Below, in pieces: positions 28,334 through 36,703 of a stretch of 64,000 nucleotides of DNA. The stretch spans positions 1 to 64,000 of the forward strand of contig NZ_AUWQ01000007.1 in assembly GCF_000455205.1 (NCBI RefSeq). The letters are read 5' to 3'. The translations under genes and the position numbers were made by a program. The stretch comes from Mycobacterium sp. UM_CSW. Lineage in GTDB: Bacteria; Actinomycetota; Actinomycetes; Mycobacteriales; Mycobacteriaceae. The notes beneath the pieces were generated by a model, which saw nothing but the letters and a program-made list of their open reading frames with translations, was not told the origin of the DNA and searched no databases. Within the stretch, counting starts at the first letter, position 1; the number at the start of each line of letters is the position of its first letter.

Positions 28334-30106
28334 CTATGGGTTGAGTGGGTCTGTCGTGCCGGTGAAGTCGGCGACGATGGAGGTGGCGGCGTGCTCGATA
28401 ACTCGGAATTCGAACCCGGTCGCCAGCGTCACCAGCGCCGTATCGGCGGCGACGGGAGCGCCCAGCGCGTAGACGAGCCCGCCGACAGGATCACCATCGA
28501 ACGCTTGCTTGACGCCGCTTAAGAAGAGGTTGATGTCGTAGGACGGCATGGAGATCGTAAGCGCATTCGCGATATCGGCCGTCGGAAGCAGAGTCGCGTA
28601 GGCGTCGGAGGCTGCGCCCGAGACCGCGGTGGCCAAATAGCTGTTCGTGCCCTGAAGGGCACCGATAACGCTGTCCGGTGAGGCGAGGACGGACATGACC
28701 CCGGCGAGCGCTCCGGGTCCGCCGGTTACGCCAGCTCCCACTGTGGACGCGAGGCTGGGCAGTGACAAGGTTGAGAACGACGCACCTGCCGAGGCGGCCT
28801 CTGCGCCGATGTCGCTGATGAACGAGTTCAATCCTTGCTGGGTTCCGGTGCCAAGGGCCTGGAGCACGGTGACGGGGCTGACTGGTGGAATGACCCCGAA
28901 TCCGGTTGGGACGTTGGGCGCGTCGGGCGACCAGCCCTGGGTAGTGCTGCCGTAGCCCAAGTCGACGATGACTCTCAAGTCGGGTTGGATTAGGTCGGCG
29001 ACAGGATGTCCTATCACCGGAATTGCCCGCACGGGGTCCAACAGCGGCAGGTTCGCCGTGGGATAGATGTAATAGTCGGTCAGCGTGGGTCCCGCCGTGT
29101 TCGTCAGCTGGACTGCGGTGGTGGGGTCCATGTAGGGATATTGGCCGTGCAACTCGATGATGCCGAAGAAAGCGTTGACATCTGACACGATGTCGAGGGG
29201 GTATCGCGGGAAGTCGGCGAAACCGTCGTACTCGATCGTGAAGATCTTGGTAGGGAACGAATTGTCCGGAGTCGCCAGGCCGAACGTCAAACCCAGACTA
29301 GGCAGGCTCAATCCCGGGAAACGAGTGAGCAAGCCGCCGTTGGGATTGCTCACATCACCGACGAGTGTGAAGTTCAGCGTCACCCCCGGCGGCAGATTGC
29401 TCCCGCCCGGGGTGTTCGTGGGGTTGAGCGCCATCATTTCCTGGGACACGATGTTCGCGCTCTGCGAGTAGCCGAAGACGTTGATCTGGGTGGCCCCGGA
29501 GGCGATTGTCGACTGGATTGCGTTGTTGAGGATTGAGACGCCGCGCGCAGCCGACACGTCGAAGGTCAAATCCTTGATGCCGGTGAGCGGATACAGCCCC
29601 TCGGGCGTGGCGATGCCGACATTGGTGCCGCTCATGCCCGGGTTCCACAATTGGTCGAGATATATCTGCGGAAGCAACGTTACGTATTCCGGGATCTGCC
29701 ACGGTATCGGGTAGCCGCTGGCACCCAAGATCAAGTTGGTGATGCCGGCGGCGGGGGTCGCCGTACCCCCGCCAAGAAGCGACGGGAACGCCGAGGTGAT
29801 CTCGTTCAGCGCGGCCGACACGGCGTTCGCCACCTCTGTCTCGGCGTAGGCAAGTCCGGAACCGCGCAGCAGCTGGACGAATTGACCTTGGAATGACGAC
29901 GCCTGCGCGACTGCTGCGTGATACTGCGCGGCGTACGTGTTGAACACTGTCGCAGTGGCCGCTGACACTTCGTCGCCAGCCGCTGCGATCAGCGAGCTCG
30001 TTGGACGAGCCGCCGCCGAACTGGCCTCTCCGATCACCGAGCGAATCCGCGAAACCTCTGTCGCCGCCGCGGCCATTGCATCCGGTTGTGTGACCAAATA
30101 CGTCAT
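28334..30106 (-). CDS. PE protein with PE-PPE serine hydrolase domain
   Basis: A 590-residue protein. Residues 1-95 are a PE domain (MTYLVTQPDAMAAAATEVSR, then YAAQYHAAVAQASSF), used for type VII export. Residues ~130-370 are a PE-PPE alpha/beta-hydrolase domain with nucleophile Ser214 in FGYSQSANI and the conserved YDGFADFPRYP segment. The C-terminal ~200 residues are Ala/Gly/Ser-rich. Such proteins are surface esterases, lipases or acyltransferases; the substrate is unknown. The start agrees with the PE family, and GATCGATGACG precedes it. About 1 kb of apparently non-coding DNA lies upstream. Confidence 0.92.
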   Translation of the reverse strand: MTYLVTQPDAMAAAATEVSRIRSVIGEASSAAARPTSSLIAAAGDEVSAATATVFNTYAAQYHAAVAQASSFQGQFVQLLRGSGLAYAETEVANAVSAALNEITSAFPSLLGGGTATPAAGITNLILGASGYPIPWQIPEYVTLLPQIYLDQLWNPGMSGTNVGIATPEGLYPLTGIKDLTFDVSAARGVSILNNAIQSTIASGATQINVFGYSQSANIVSQEMMALNPTNTPGGSNLPPGVTLNFTLVGDVSNPNGGLLTRFPGLSLPSLGLTFGLATPDNSFPTKIFTIEYDGFADFPRYPLDIVSDVNAFFGIIELHGQYPYMDPTTAVQLTNTAGPTLTDYYIYPTANLPLLDPVRAIPVIGHPVADLIQPDLRVIVDLGYGSTTQGWSPDAPNVPTGFGVIPPVSPVTVLQALGTGTQQGLNSFISDIGAEAASAGASFSTLSLPSLASTVGAGVTGGPGALAGVMSVLASPDSVIGALQGTNSYLATAVSGAASDAYATLLPTADIANALTISMPSYDINLFLSGVKQAFDGDPVGGLVYALGAPVAADTALVTLATGFEFRVIEHAATSIVADFTGTTDPLNP

Positions 30107-31139
30107 CGATCGATCCTTGCCTCGGTATGGTTGTGATTTTCACTGAAGATCTTCCGGCCCATTCCCGCGCTTGCGGTCGCGGCTTTTGTCCCCGAACGCG
30201 TCACAACATCGGCGCGATTGTTGAACAGCGAACGCCCCGCCGCATCCTTCATAGGCGGTTATGCCGCCGCGCGACGGAGATCCCGTTCCGTGGGCTGCGA
30301 TGGCGAGACTGAGCAGCCCTACTACTGGCGTGCTGACGCCTGCCAGCGTTCATCAGCTATTCGAGCTGCTGGCGGAGAGGTACACGATCTCAGCCCTTTC
30401 CTAACATTCGATAAGTGGGGATAGTCAACGGCCGGGAAGTCATACCCTATCGCGCTAGTGACGTCGCCGAAAGCCATTCTCGCAACATCGCTTCTGTTTT
30501 CGGGCTGCAGTCTGCCACCAATTCTGCAGTCATGTGCCCGTCCCAATAAATCTACGGCCCACTGCGATCGTTTGCCGAAATATCGGCCCGAGGGTGGTTG
30601 GCAAATGGGTTTCGCCTCAACAGGATCGGTTCTCATGGTGTCGGCGGTTCCGCTCTGCCGCATGTCAAAAGCGGCGCGACCGTCGGCGGGTTCAATGGTT
30701 CACCAGCCGGACTATGTGGTAATTGCTAATCGTCAGTCAACTCCGATGAATTAGCCGCAAATAGCAACCAGATCGGTTCCCCATCTTCTGGTCCGATCCC
30801 CGCACATATGCAATGGGTCCTTCTACCTTGTCTTTAAGGCTTTTGGGTCGAGCTGTTTGTGATGCAACCGTGGCGGAAGGCCAACCAGCGGGATCAGTCC
30901 CGCCCCATCGCAACGGGCACACCTTTGAGGGCGTGCGGTTTGGCGGTGAACACCTTCGCTAGCCGAGCTTCAGGAGCACTCGGGAGCGATGCGGCCAAGG
31001 ATGGCGGCTGATTGGCCAACCTCCCGTTCGGTGAGCACGCCGAATACGTGCATGCGCATCGTACGTGGCCAGGTGCCGCGCCGCTCACTTTTGCAAATCC
31101 CTTGTGCGTCAGCACTGCACGCCGGGTGTCTGGACCGCG
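30107..31139. other. About 1 kb with no recognisable gene, lower GC
   Basis: Between the PE-PPE start and the PEBP stop I see only short frames with shadow-like composition. By eye the stretch 30330-30900 is clearly less GC-rich than its neighbours, with runs such as GGTAATTGCTAAT and CGCAAATAGCAA. No transposase motif, inverted termini, tRNA or repeat array is evident. It could be degraded mobile DNA or a long regulatory region for the PE-PPE gene. Confidence 0.5.
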
Positions 31140-31685
31140 TTACCGTTCGTACGTGCCAGTCAGCGTCCCGCGGGCCAGCACGTGTCCAGCCATCGAGACC
31201 AGGAGAGCCTTGGCCGTGGTGACGGTGTCGGGGATGCACTCGTCGGTCGCGAACACATGGAACCGGTAGCGGTGGGGTCCGTGACCGGGAATCGGGCGAG
31301 GCCCCGCGTAGCCCCGGTGACCCAGATCGGCCCGGACAAACCGTATTCCGTCGGTCCCCGGAAGCAATTCGCCGGCGGCGACGCCGCCCAGCGTTGGCTC
31401 GAGCACTGCAACTGTGTGCAGTGGGGGCCGCGGCAGCGGAACGTCGATGTCGTCCATGACGAACACCAGCTGCCGGGCGTCTGGCGGCACCCCCTCCCAG
31501 CGCAGCGGCGGCGAGGCGTTGTCGCCGACGCCGTTGCCCGCACTGGCCGGCGGCATCGGTCCGCCGTCGTCGAACGCCGGGCTGGTGACGGTGATCGACG
31601 CAGGCGCGTCAAAAGCTTTGCCGGCCAACGGACTTCGGTGTGCGCCCGCACGCGCCCCGCGGAGCAGCCGTCCCAGCAGCGCCAT
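31140..31685 (-). CDS. PEBP / YbhB-YbcL family protein
   Basis: A 181-residue phosphatidylethanolamine-binding-like protein. The family signature is visible: ITVTSPAFDDGGPMP, NASPPLRWEGVPPDARQLVFVMDDIDVP, the YAGPRPIPGHGPHRYRFHVFA block that builds the ligand pocket, and a C-terminal GTLTGTYER. Bacterial members (YbhB, YbcL) bind small anions or lipids; biochemical roles are unsettled. Its ATG overlaps the LeuD-like stop by one base (TGATG), making it the last gene of the five-gene operon. Its role there is unknown, perhaps as a small-molecule binding or isomerase-type accessory. Confidence 0.85.
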   Translation of the reverse strand: MALLGRLLRGARAGAHRSPLAGKAFDAPASITVTSPAFDDGGPMPPASAGNGVGDNASPPLRWEGVPPDARQLVFVMDDIDVPLPRPPLHTVAVLEPTLGGVAAGELLPGTDGIRFVRADLGHRGYAGPRPIPGHGPHRYRFHVFATDECIPDTVTTAKALLVSMAGHVLARGTLTGTYER

Positions 31686-32245
31686 CAGGCGCCGCTGCCG
31701 GCGCCGCGCATGGCGACAGTGCTCGACCGCAGGACGTCGCCCAGCTCGGCCGGCAGATAGCCCTGCTCCGCCAACCGTGGTAGCACGCCGCCACTTTCGA
31801 TGATCTCGAGGATCAGCTCGGGCAGCTGGGGGACGGTGCCTGAGTCTCCGGTGGTGTCGTTTCGCCAGGTGCCGGCTGTCAGGTCGAAGGATCCCGTGTC
31901 GCCCTCGCGAAACACTTCGGTGGCGTTGGGCACGGTCATCGCCGGCAGCCCGGCGTTAACGGCGTTGCGGAAGAACAACGAGTTGAATTCTTCGGCGACG
32001 AGACCTGCCACCCCGAGCTCGGTAAACAGGGCCGCGACCGGCCGCGACGACCCGAGCCCGAAGTTCTTGCCCGCCACCACGACGTCGCCCGGCGAAACCT
32101 GGTCGGTCCAGCAGGGGCGCACCTCATGGAAGACGTGCTTGGCCGCCTCGTGCGGATCCATCTTCATGGCGAAGGCCGGATACATGGCGTCGGTGTTGAG
32201 GTTGTCGCCGAACACCCAAAGCTTGCCGCTAAAGGCGATCGTCAT
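31685..32245 (-). CDS. Aconitase-superfamily small subunit (LeuD-like)
   Basis: A 186-residue swivel-domain subunit of a two-subunit hydro-lyase. It begins [25 protein letters not shown], where leucine enzymes have DxIxTDxIIP. The substrate-binding Gly-Ser-Ser-Arg loop is [16 protein letters not shown], with Leu in place of the usual Cys before GSSR, and [21 protein letters not shown] follows. The altered TD loop argues for a substrate other than isopropylmalate. The start overlaps the LeuC-like stop by four bases and the end touches the PEBP gene. An upstream in-frame extension is ignored because it runs inside the LeuC-like gene. Confidence 0.88.
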   Translation of the reverse strand: MTIAFSGKLWVFGDNLNTDAMYPAFAMKMDPHEAAKHVFHEVRPCWTDQVSPGDVVVAGKNFGLGSSRPVAALFTELGVAGLVAEEFNSLFFRNAVNAGLPAMTVPNATEVFREGDTGSFDLTAGTWRNDTTGDSGTVPQLPELILEIIESGGVLPRLAEQGYLPAELGDVLRSSTVAMRGAGSGA

Positions 32246-33489
32246 GCGGTCACGCTCCTCGGGTCGGTGATGTATCCGGTGACGGCAGAGGCGGCGACGG
32301 TCGCGGGTGCCGCCATGAAGATCTCCGCCTCGGTGCTGCCCATGCGGCCGGTGAAATTGCGAGTGCTCGACGTGATGCACACCTCGCCGGGGCCCACCAC
32401 GCCCATGTGGTAGCCGAAACACGCGCCGCACGTCGAGTTGGTGATCACCGCGCCGGCGTCCGCCAGGTCCTGCAAGTAACCCAATCGCATCGCTTCGCGG
32501 TACACCGACTGCGAGGCGGGCGTCACCAGCAGGCGCACCCCCGGAGCGACGGTCTTGCCGCGCAACACTTCCGCCGCGATCTCGAGGTCCTCGAGTTGGC
32601 CATTCGCGCACGACCCGATGAACGCCTGGTCAACCTTCTGCCTGTCCAGCTGTGACACGGGCACACCGTTGCGGCTGACGGTGCCCGGGCGCGCGACATA
32701 GGGCTCCAGCACCGAAAGGTCGATACGCCGGACGTCGTGGTAGTTCGCGTCGGGATCCGGTGCCGCAGTGTCGTATCCGGTGACACCGGCCTCGTCGAGG
32801 AAGCGCGCCAGCACCGCGTCGAGTTCGAACGTGCTGAAGTCAGCCGACACCTCGGCGCCCTGGGTGGCGATGGTGCGCCGATCGTGCATCGGGATGCCGG
32901 CCAAACCAGGGCCGCCGAATTCCAGGTTCAGGTTGGGCACATCGCCGTATTCGTTGGCGATGTGAAGGAAGATGTCCTTGCCGCTCACCGTGTTCGGTTT
33001 CATGCCGTCGAGCTCGTAGCGGATCGTCGGCGCAACCTGGAACCACGTCGTACCGGTACACATGATCGAATACACCTCGGCCGGCCCCAGGCCGCGCGCC
33101 GCGGTGTTATAGGCGCCGGCGGCGCACGTGTGAGAGTCGGTGCAGGCCAGGATCTCTCCCGGGCGCGCCAGCCCGTTCTCGGCGATCACCTGATGGCAAA
33201 TGCCGTGCCGACCCACGTCATAAAAGCGCTCGATGCCGAAGTCGGCAACGAACTTTCGGGCGTGCCCGCCGCCGGTGGCGTCCTTGATCGTCGGCGCCGG
33301 CACGGCGTGGTCCATGACGACCGCGAGCTTGTCGGGGTCGTGGATCCGGTTGGGCGGTATCCACAGAGTGGCGAACTGCAGATCGATCAGGACGGTCATG
33401 TCGACGTCGACCACGACGGTGTCACCCGGCGACACCGAGGCCAGGCCGGCCTTGCGGGCGAAGATCTTTTCGATGATGGTCATGCCCAT
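32242..33489 (-). CDS. Aconitase-superfamily large subunit (LeuC/homoaconitase-like)
   Basis: A 415-residue [4Fe-4S] hydro-lyase subunit. The three cluster ligands are Cys294 ([12 protein letters not shown]), Cys354 and Cys357 ([11 protein letters not shown]); the substrate loop [14 protein letters not shown] is intact. The short form (about 415 residues) matches the homoaconitase / dimethylmaleate-hydratase group rather than bacterial LeuC, which is longer. With the LeuD-like subunit it should catalyse reversible hydration of an unsaturated di- or tricarboxylate. Its start overlaps the lyase stop by 10 bases. Genuine leucine synthesis is unlikely in this company. Confidence 0.9.
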   Translation of the reverse strand: MGMTIIEKIFARKAGLASVSPGDTVVVDVDMTVLIDLQFATLWIPPNRIHDPDKLAVVMDHAVPAPTIKDATGGGHARKFVADFGIERFYDVGRHGICHQVIAENGLARPGEILACTDSHTCAAGAYNTAARGLGPAEVYSIMCTGTTWFQVAPTIRYELDGMKPNTVSGKDIFLHIANEYGDVPNLNLEFGGPGLAGIPMHDRRTIATQGAEVSADFSTFELDAVLARFLDEAGVTGYDTAAPDPDANYHDVRRIDLSVLEPYVARPGTVSRNGVPVSQLDRQKVDQAFIGSCANGQLEDLEIAAEVLRGKTVAPGVRLLVTPASQSVYREAMRLGYLQDLADAGAVITNSTCGACFGYHMGVVGPGEVCITSSTRNFTGRMGSTEAEIFMAAPATVAASAVTGYITDPRSVTA

Positions 33490-34367
33490 GAGCGGTCCTC
33501 AGTTTGTGCGTACTTGTCGTCGAGAGCCAGCCACTCCGCCATGCCGATCAGGTTGAAGAAGTCCCCGGGGGTGCTGCCGAGGTGGTTTGCGACGTCGGTG
33601 CCGTTGAGCTCGCAAAGACTCTGCAGCATGCCGAATGTCGCCCGCATCAGGAGATTCCCCGGATGAATGGCGATCGCGTAACCCAACTCCTGCAGCCGAG
33701 ACGCGGACTGCAGCGGCGTCATGCCGCCGAGGACGAGATTGATCAGGAGGGGAGCGTCGACTTCGGCTGCGATGCGAGCGATTTCGCCGGAATCCTGTGG
33801 CGCCTCGACAAAGATGATGTCGGCGCCCGCGTCCGCGTACCGGTTGGCGCGCTCGATCGCGGCGTCCAGGCCGAGCGGGGCACGGGCATCGGTGCGAGCG
33901 ACCACCAGCAGGCCGTCATCGGTGCGGGCGTCGAGCGCGGCTGCAAGCGTCCGCTCGAATACGGCGGCATCGACGACCTGCTTGTCCGGCAGGTGACCGC
34001 ATCGCTTTGGAAACACCTGGTCCTCCAACTGGATCGCTGCCACGCCCGCCGCGTCGTAGGACCGGACTGTGCGCACCACATTCATGGGTCCGCCGTACCC
34101 CGTGTCGGCGTCGGCGATCAGCGGAACGTCGCCCAGCGCATCGGTGATCATCCGTGCCCGGTCGGCCATTTCGGTGGCGGTTACCAGTCCGATGTCCGGG
34201 AGCCCGAATCCCGACGCCGCCACGCCGGCGCCGCTCATGTATGCGGCGACGTGCCCCGTTCGTTTGGTCAGCTGCGCCGAGATGCCGTCGAAAACGCCTG
34301 GCGCAATAATGAGTTCGCGCTTTGCCAGCAGCTCTCTCAGCCGCCGGCGGGCCGGTGTGGTGGCCAT
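33480..34367 (-). CDS. ICL/PEP-mutase superfamily lyase (methylisocitrate / dimethylmalate lyase-like)
   Basis: A 295-residue TIM-barrel enzyme. Metal ligands lie in LIADADTGYGGP (Asp86, Asp88), and the loop P120KRCGH125 carries the catalytic Cys123 that marks C-C lyases and is missing from PEP mutase itself. SGAGVAASGFGLPDIGLVT near residue 45 is also typical of 2-methylisocitrate and 2,3-dimethylmalate lyases. The expected reaction is retro-aldol-like cleavage of a 2-alkyl-hydroxyacid, releasing pyruvate or a homologue. It lies 10 bases after the MmgE/PrpD gene and overlaps the LeuC-like gene. Exact substrate unknown. Confidence 0.88.
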   Translation of the reverse strand: MATTPARRRLRELLAKRELIIAPGVFDGISAQLTKRTGHVAAYMSGAGVAASGFGLPDIGLVTATEMADRARMITDALGDVPLIADADTGYGGPMNVVRTVRSYDAAGVAAIQLEDQVFPKRCGHLPDKQVVDAAVFERTLAAALDARTDDGLLVVARTDARAPLGLDAAIERANRYADAGADIIFVEAPQDSGEIARIAAEVDAPLLINLVLGGMTPLQSASRLQELGYAIAIHPGNLLMRATFGMLQSLCELNGTDVANHLGSTPGDFFNLIGMAEWLALDDKYAQTEDRSWA

Positions 34368-34377
34368 ATCCGCCCTT

Positions 34378-35808
34378 TCAGTCCAGTGCCCCCGCTACGG
34401 GAGCGGCGAGAAGATCGATCAGGTCGCCGATGTCGTCGAGATCGTCGAGATTCAGCACGGCCCGCTCGATCGCGTCCGCCCGTGCGCGGTTCGTGACGCG
34501 GTCGGCGAGCGCATCGAACTTCGTCACGATCTCGTCGTTGGTGACGGAATCATTGGGCGCGCCGTGCGGCAGGGCGACCCGTGCGCGGTGCTCCGCGCCG
34601 TCGCGGGTGGTCACCGCGACGTCGGTGCGGAACTTCTCGGTGATGTCCGCGCGGGCCAACGACTCGTCGAGGTGAACTGTGGTCGCCGCGATCAGCGACC
34701 AGACGTCGTCGGAATCGAGGCGGCCGGGGGTGAATTGCTCGGGCAACACGTTGCCGTCGAGCAGGGCCGCGGCGGTCGCGTACCCGATGTTCATCTGGGC
34801 GCCGATCGGGGTGAGCGGCCGCTCGGGCGTCCACCAACCGTGCTTGTAGATAGTCTCGCCGACCGTGATGTCCACCTTCGAAATATCCTGGGGTGCAACC
34901 GAATTGCGCAGTCGCCTGGCCGCGTCGATCGCTCCGTGCAGGCCGCCCATCGCGGCATACGACTTGACCATGATGTTGGTGGTCTCCCAGCGCTGGCCGA
35001 GTTGTCCGGTCAGCAGCGAGGCATCGGGATCGTGGCCCTCGCCGAAAACGCTGAGGAAGCCGCCGTATTCGCGCTCGAACACCCGCTTGATTCCGGTATA
35101 GCCAGCCGCCGCGAGGCCCGCGGCATAGAAGCCGTTGCGCGCCGCCAGGCCGTGGTGCATGCGCTTGCTCATGGCCTCGTACTGCGCGGCCATCAGCCCC
35201 GCCGATTGGGTGCCGGCCAGGCCGAGGGCGTCCTCGAGTTGCGCGGGCGACAGCCCGCGCAGCTTGCCGGAGGCCATGGCCGCCGGGTGGGTGCCGAAGA
35301 CCGAGCCGGAGTGCCAGCCGCGATCGAGCATCTGGGTGCCGTGCAGCGTGTAGCCGACGCGGGGGCCGACTTCGAAGCCGGCGATCGCCGCCAGCAGCAC
35401 GTCGGCGCCTCTCGTGCCGACCCCGCGCGTCGCCGCCGTCGACAGCAGCGCGGGAATGAGCAGCGAGCAGCTGTGCAGCGGGGCCAGGGGATGGAAGTCA
35501 TCGAGCTCGAAGCCCTGGATGAAGGTGCCGTTGAGGACCGCGGCCGCCGGCGCGCCAGCGGTGCGCCCAGTGCCGATGATGACCGCATCGCCGGCGCCCT
35601 CGAGGCCGAGCACGGCGTCGGTGGCGACGCGAGACCAGGGCAACTGGGCCCCCACCAGCGCGCAACCGAGGCCGTCGAGCAGTAGATGTTTGGCCCGCTC
35701 GACGACGGTCGGGGGAACATCGTCGACGGTGAGGCCGGCGACCCAGGTGGCCAGTCGGCCCGTCGGCCCCGCCGGATCGGTGGCGGGTTGCCGGTGCACC
35801 GCGGTCAT
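34378..35808 (-). CDS. MmgE/PrpD-family dehydratase
   Basis: A 476-residue member of the family that includes 2-methylcitrate dehydratase, itaconate-pathway and cis-aconitate decarboxylase enzymes. Family features are LLLDGLGCALVGAQLPWSR, LNGTFIQGFELDDFHPLAPLHSCSL (the conserved Asp-Asp-x-His metal-free active site), HGLAARNGFYAAGLAAAGYTG, and KSYAAMGGLHGAIDAA. The ATG at 35808 with AAGGAAGG just upstream is chosen over an open upstream extension. It is the first gene of the minus-strand operon and is divergent from a GntR regulator, with a 22-bp palindrome in the 70-base gap. It probably performs the first dehydration of an alkylcitrate- or alkylmalate-type substrate. Confidence 0.88.
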   Translation of the reverse strand: MTAVHRQPATDPAGPTGRLATWVAGLTVDDVPPTVVERAKHLLLDGLGCALVGAQLPWSRVATDAVLGLEGAGDAVIIGTGRTAGAPAAAVLNGTFIQGFELDDFHPLAPLHSCSLLIPALLSTAATRGVGTRGADVLLAAIAGFEVGPRVGYTLHGTQMLDRGWHSGSVFGTHPAAMASGKLRGLSPAQLEDALGLAGTQSAGLMAAQYEAMSKRMHHGLAARNGFYAAGLAAAGYTGIKRVFEREYGGFLSVFGEGHDPDASLLTGQLGQRWETTNIMVKSYAAMGGLHGAIDAARRLRNSVAPQDISKVDITVGETIYKHGWWTPERPLTPIGAQMNIGYATAAALLDGNVLPEQFTPGRLDSDDVWSLIAATTVHLDESLARADITEKFRTDVAVTTRDGAEHRARVALPHGAPNDSVTNDEIVTKFDALADRVTNRARADAIERAVLNLDDLDDIGDLIDLLAAPVAGALD

Positions 35809-35830
35809 CGAGCCTTCCTTCGAGTGAGCA

Positions 35831-35852
35831 GTTGTTATATACATATAACAAC
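35831..35852. promoter_or_regulatory. 22-bp perfect palindrome, likely GntR operator
   Basis: The half-site GTTGTTATAT (35831-35840) and its exact complement (35843-35852) flank a 2-base spacer. The site is AT-rich in a GC-rich genome and lies 22 bases upstream of the MmgE/PrpD start and 26 bases before the GntR start, so one bound dimer could control both directions. Confidence 0.75.
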
Positions 35853-35878
35853 CTACGAGCCGGCGCAAGGGAGGCGGT

Positions 35879-36703
35879 GTGGAAGCATTGACGCCCGTGC
35901 AGCGGAGCGGCGGCAGGACGGGACCGGTGTCCAGTGACGCCGGGGTGCCGTTGCATCGGCAGCTGTTCCTGGTGTTGCACGACGAGATCGATCGCGGCGC
36001 CATCGTCCCGGGCGAGGCGTTGCCCACCGAGCAGACACTGTGCGAGCAGTTCGGGGTTTCCCGGATCACGGTGCGCCGCGCGCTGGCGGATCTGGCCGAG
36101 CAGGGATATATCGAGCGCAGGCACGGCGTCGGTTCGTTCGTCAGGGAGCACAGTCCGTCGGACCTGCCGGCGGGTGGCTCGTACATGGAGGGGTTGCGCC
36201 AGACCCAATTCGAAACCGAGGTCGACGTGGTCGAACTCGAAACCCGGCGCCCGCCCCGCGCCATAGCCGATGCGCTATCGGCGTCCGGCGAGCTGCTGCA
36301 GATCGTGCGAGTGCGCAGGCAACGCCGGACCGGCGAGCCGTTGATGGTCAGCGATGCGTGGCTGCCGTCGGAACTGGCCGGCGCGTTGTCCGAGTCCGCG
36401 CTGCGACGAGCGCCGCTGTATCAGCTGCTGGCGGACGCCGGCATCGTCGTGGACCGCATCCGGCACGAAATCACCGCCGAGATCGCGGGCCCGCGCAACG
36501 CGCATCTACTGGACACGCCGATCGGCGCCGCGCTGCTGCGCGTCAACCGCCTGGCGTTCGTAGGCGATGCGCCGCATCACCATCTGTCGGTTCTGCTGTC
36601 GCCCAGCCGCAGCCGACTGCTGCTCACCCAGACGGCTGACGAATTGGAAACGGGCGACGGCTTGACCATTGCCCACGACGTGCCGCGCCACGCTAACGAA
36701 TGA
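35879..36703 (+). CDS. GntR-family regulator, HutC/FarR subfamily (UTRA domain)
   Basis: A 274-residue regulator. The N-terminal winged helix contains PLHRQLFLVLHDEIDRGAI, the recognition region FGVSRITVRRALADLAEQG, and the wing RRHGVGSFV; a UTRA ligand domain follows (about 105-255, with LLQIVRVRRQRRTGEPLMV and HHHLSVLLSPSRSRLL). HutC-type proteins sense a substrate or intermediate of the pathway they control. It starts at a GTG with AAGGGAGG (35867-35874). It is divergent from the five-gene catabolic operon with an ideal palindrome between them. Its end overlaps the convergent methyltransferase gene by 11 bases. Confidence 0.9.
   Translation: MEALTPVQRSGGRTGPVSSDAGVPLHRQLFLVLHDEIDRGAIVPGEALPTEQTLCEQFGVSRITVRRALADLAEQGYIERRHGVGSFVREHSPSDLPAGGSYMEGLRQTQFETEVDVVELETRRPPRAIADALSASGELLQIVRVRRQRRTGEPLMVSDAWLPSELAGALSESALRRAPLYQLLADAGIVVDRIRHEITAEIAGPRNAHLLDTPIGAALLRVNRLAFVGDAPHHHLSVLLSPSRSRLLLTQTADELETGDGLTIAHDVPRHANE

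Noticed and set aside
30322-30663. A 113-codon minus-strand frame in the 1-kb gap
   Set aside because: No ribosome-binding site, no recognisable motif, and overlapping frames of equal quality on the other strand.
31685-33489. leuCD of leucine biosynthesis
   Set aside because: Short-form large subunit, atypical small-subunit loops, and an operon with PrpD-like and lyase genes point to catabolism of another acid.
34378-36264. A 628-codon frame extending the MmgE/PrpD gene through the divergent promoter into the GntR gene
   Set aside because: The extension runs antisense to the GntR coding sequence and across the operator; the ATG at 35808 has an excellent ribosome-binding site.
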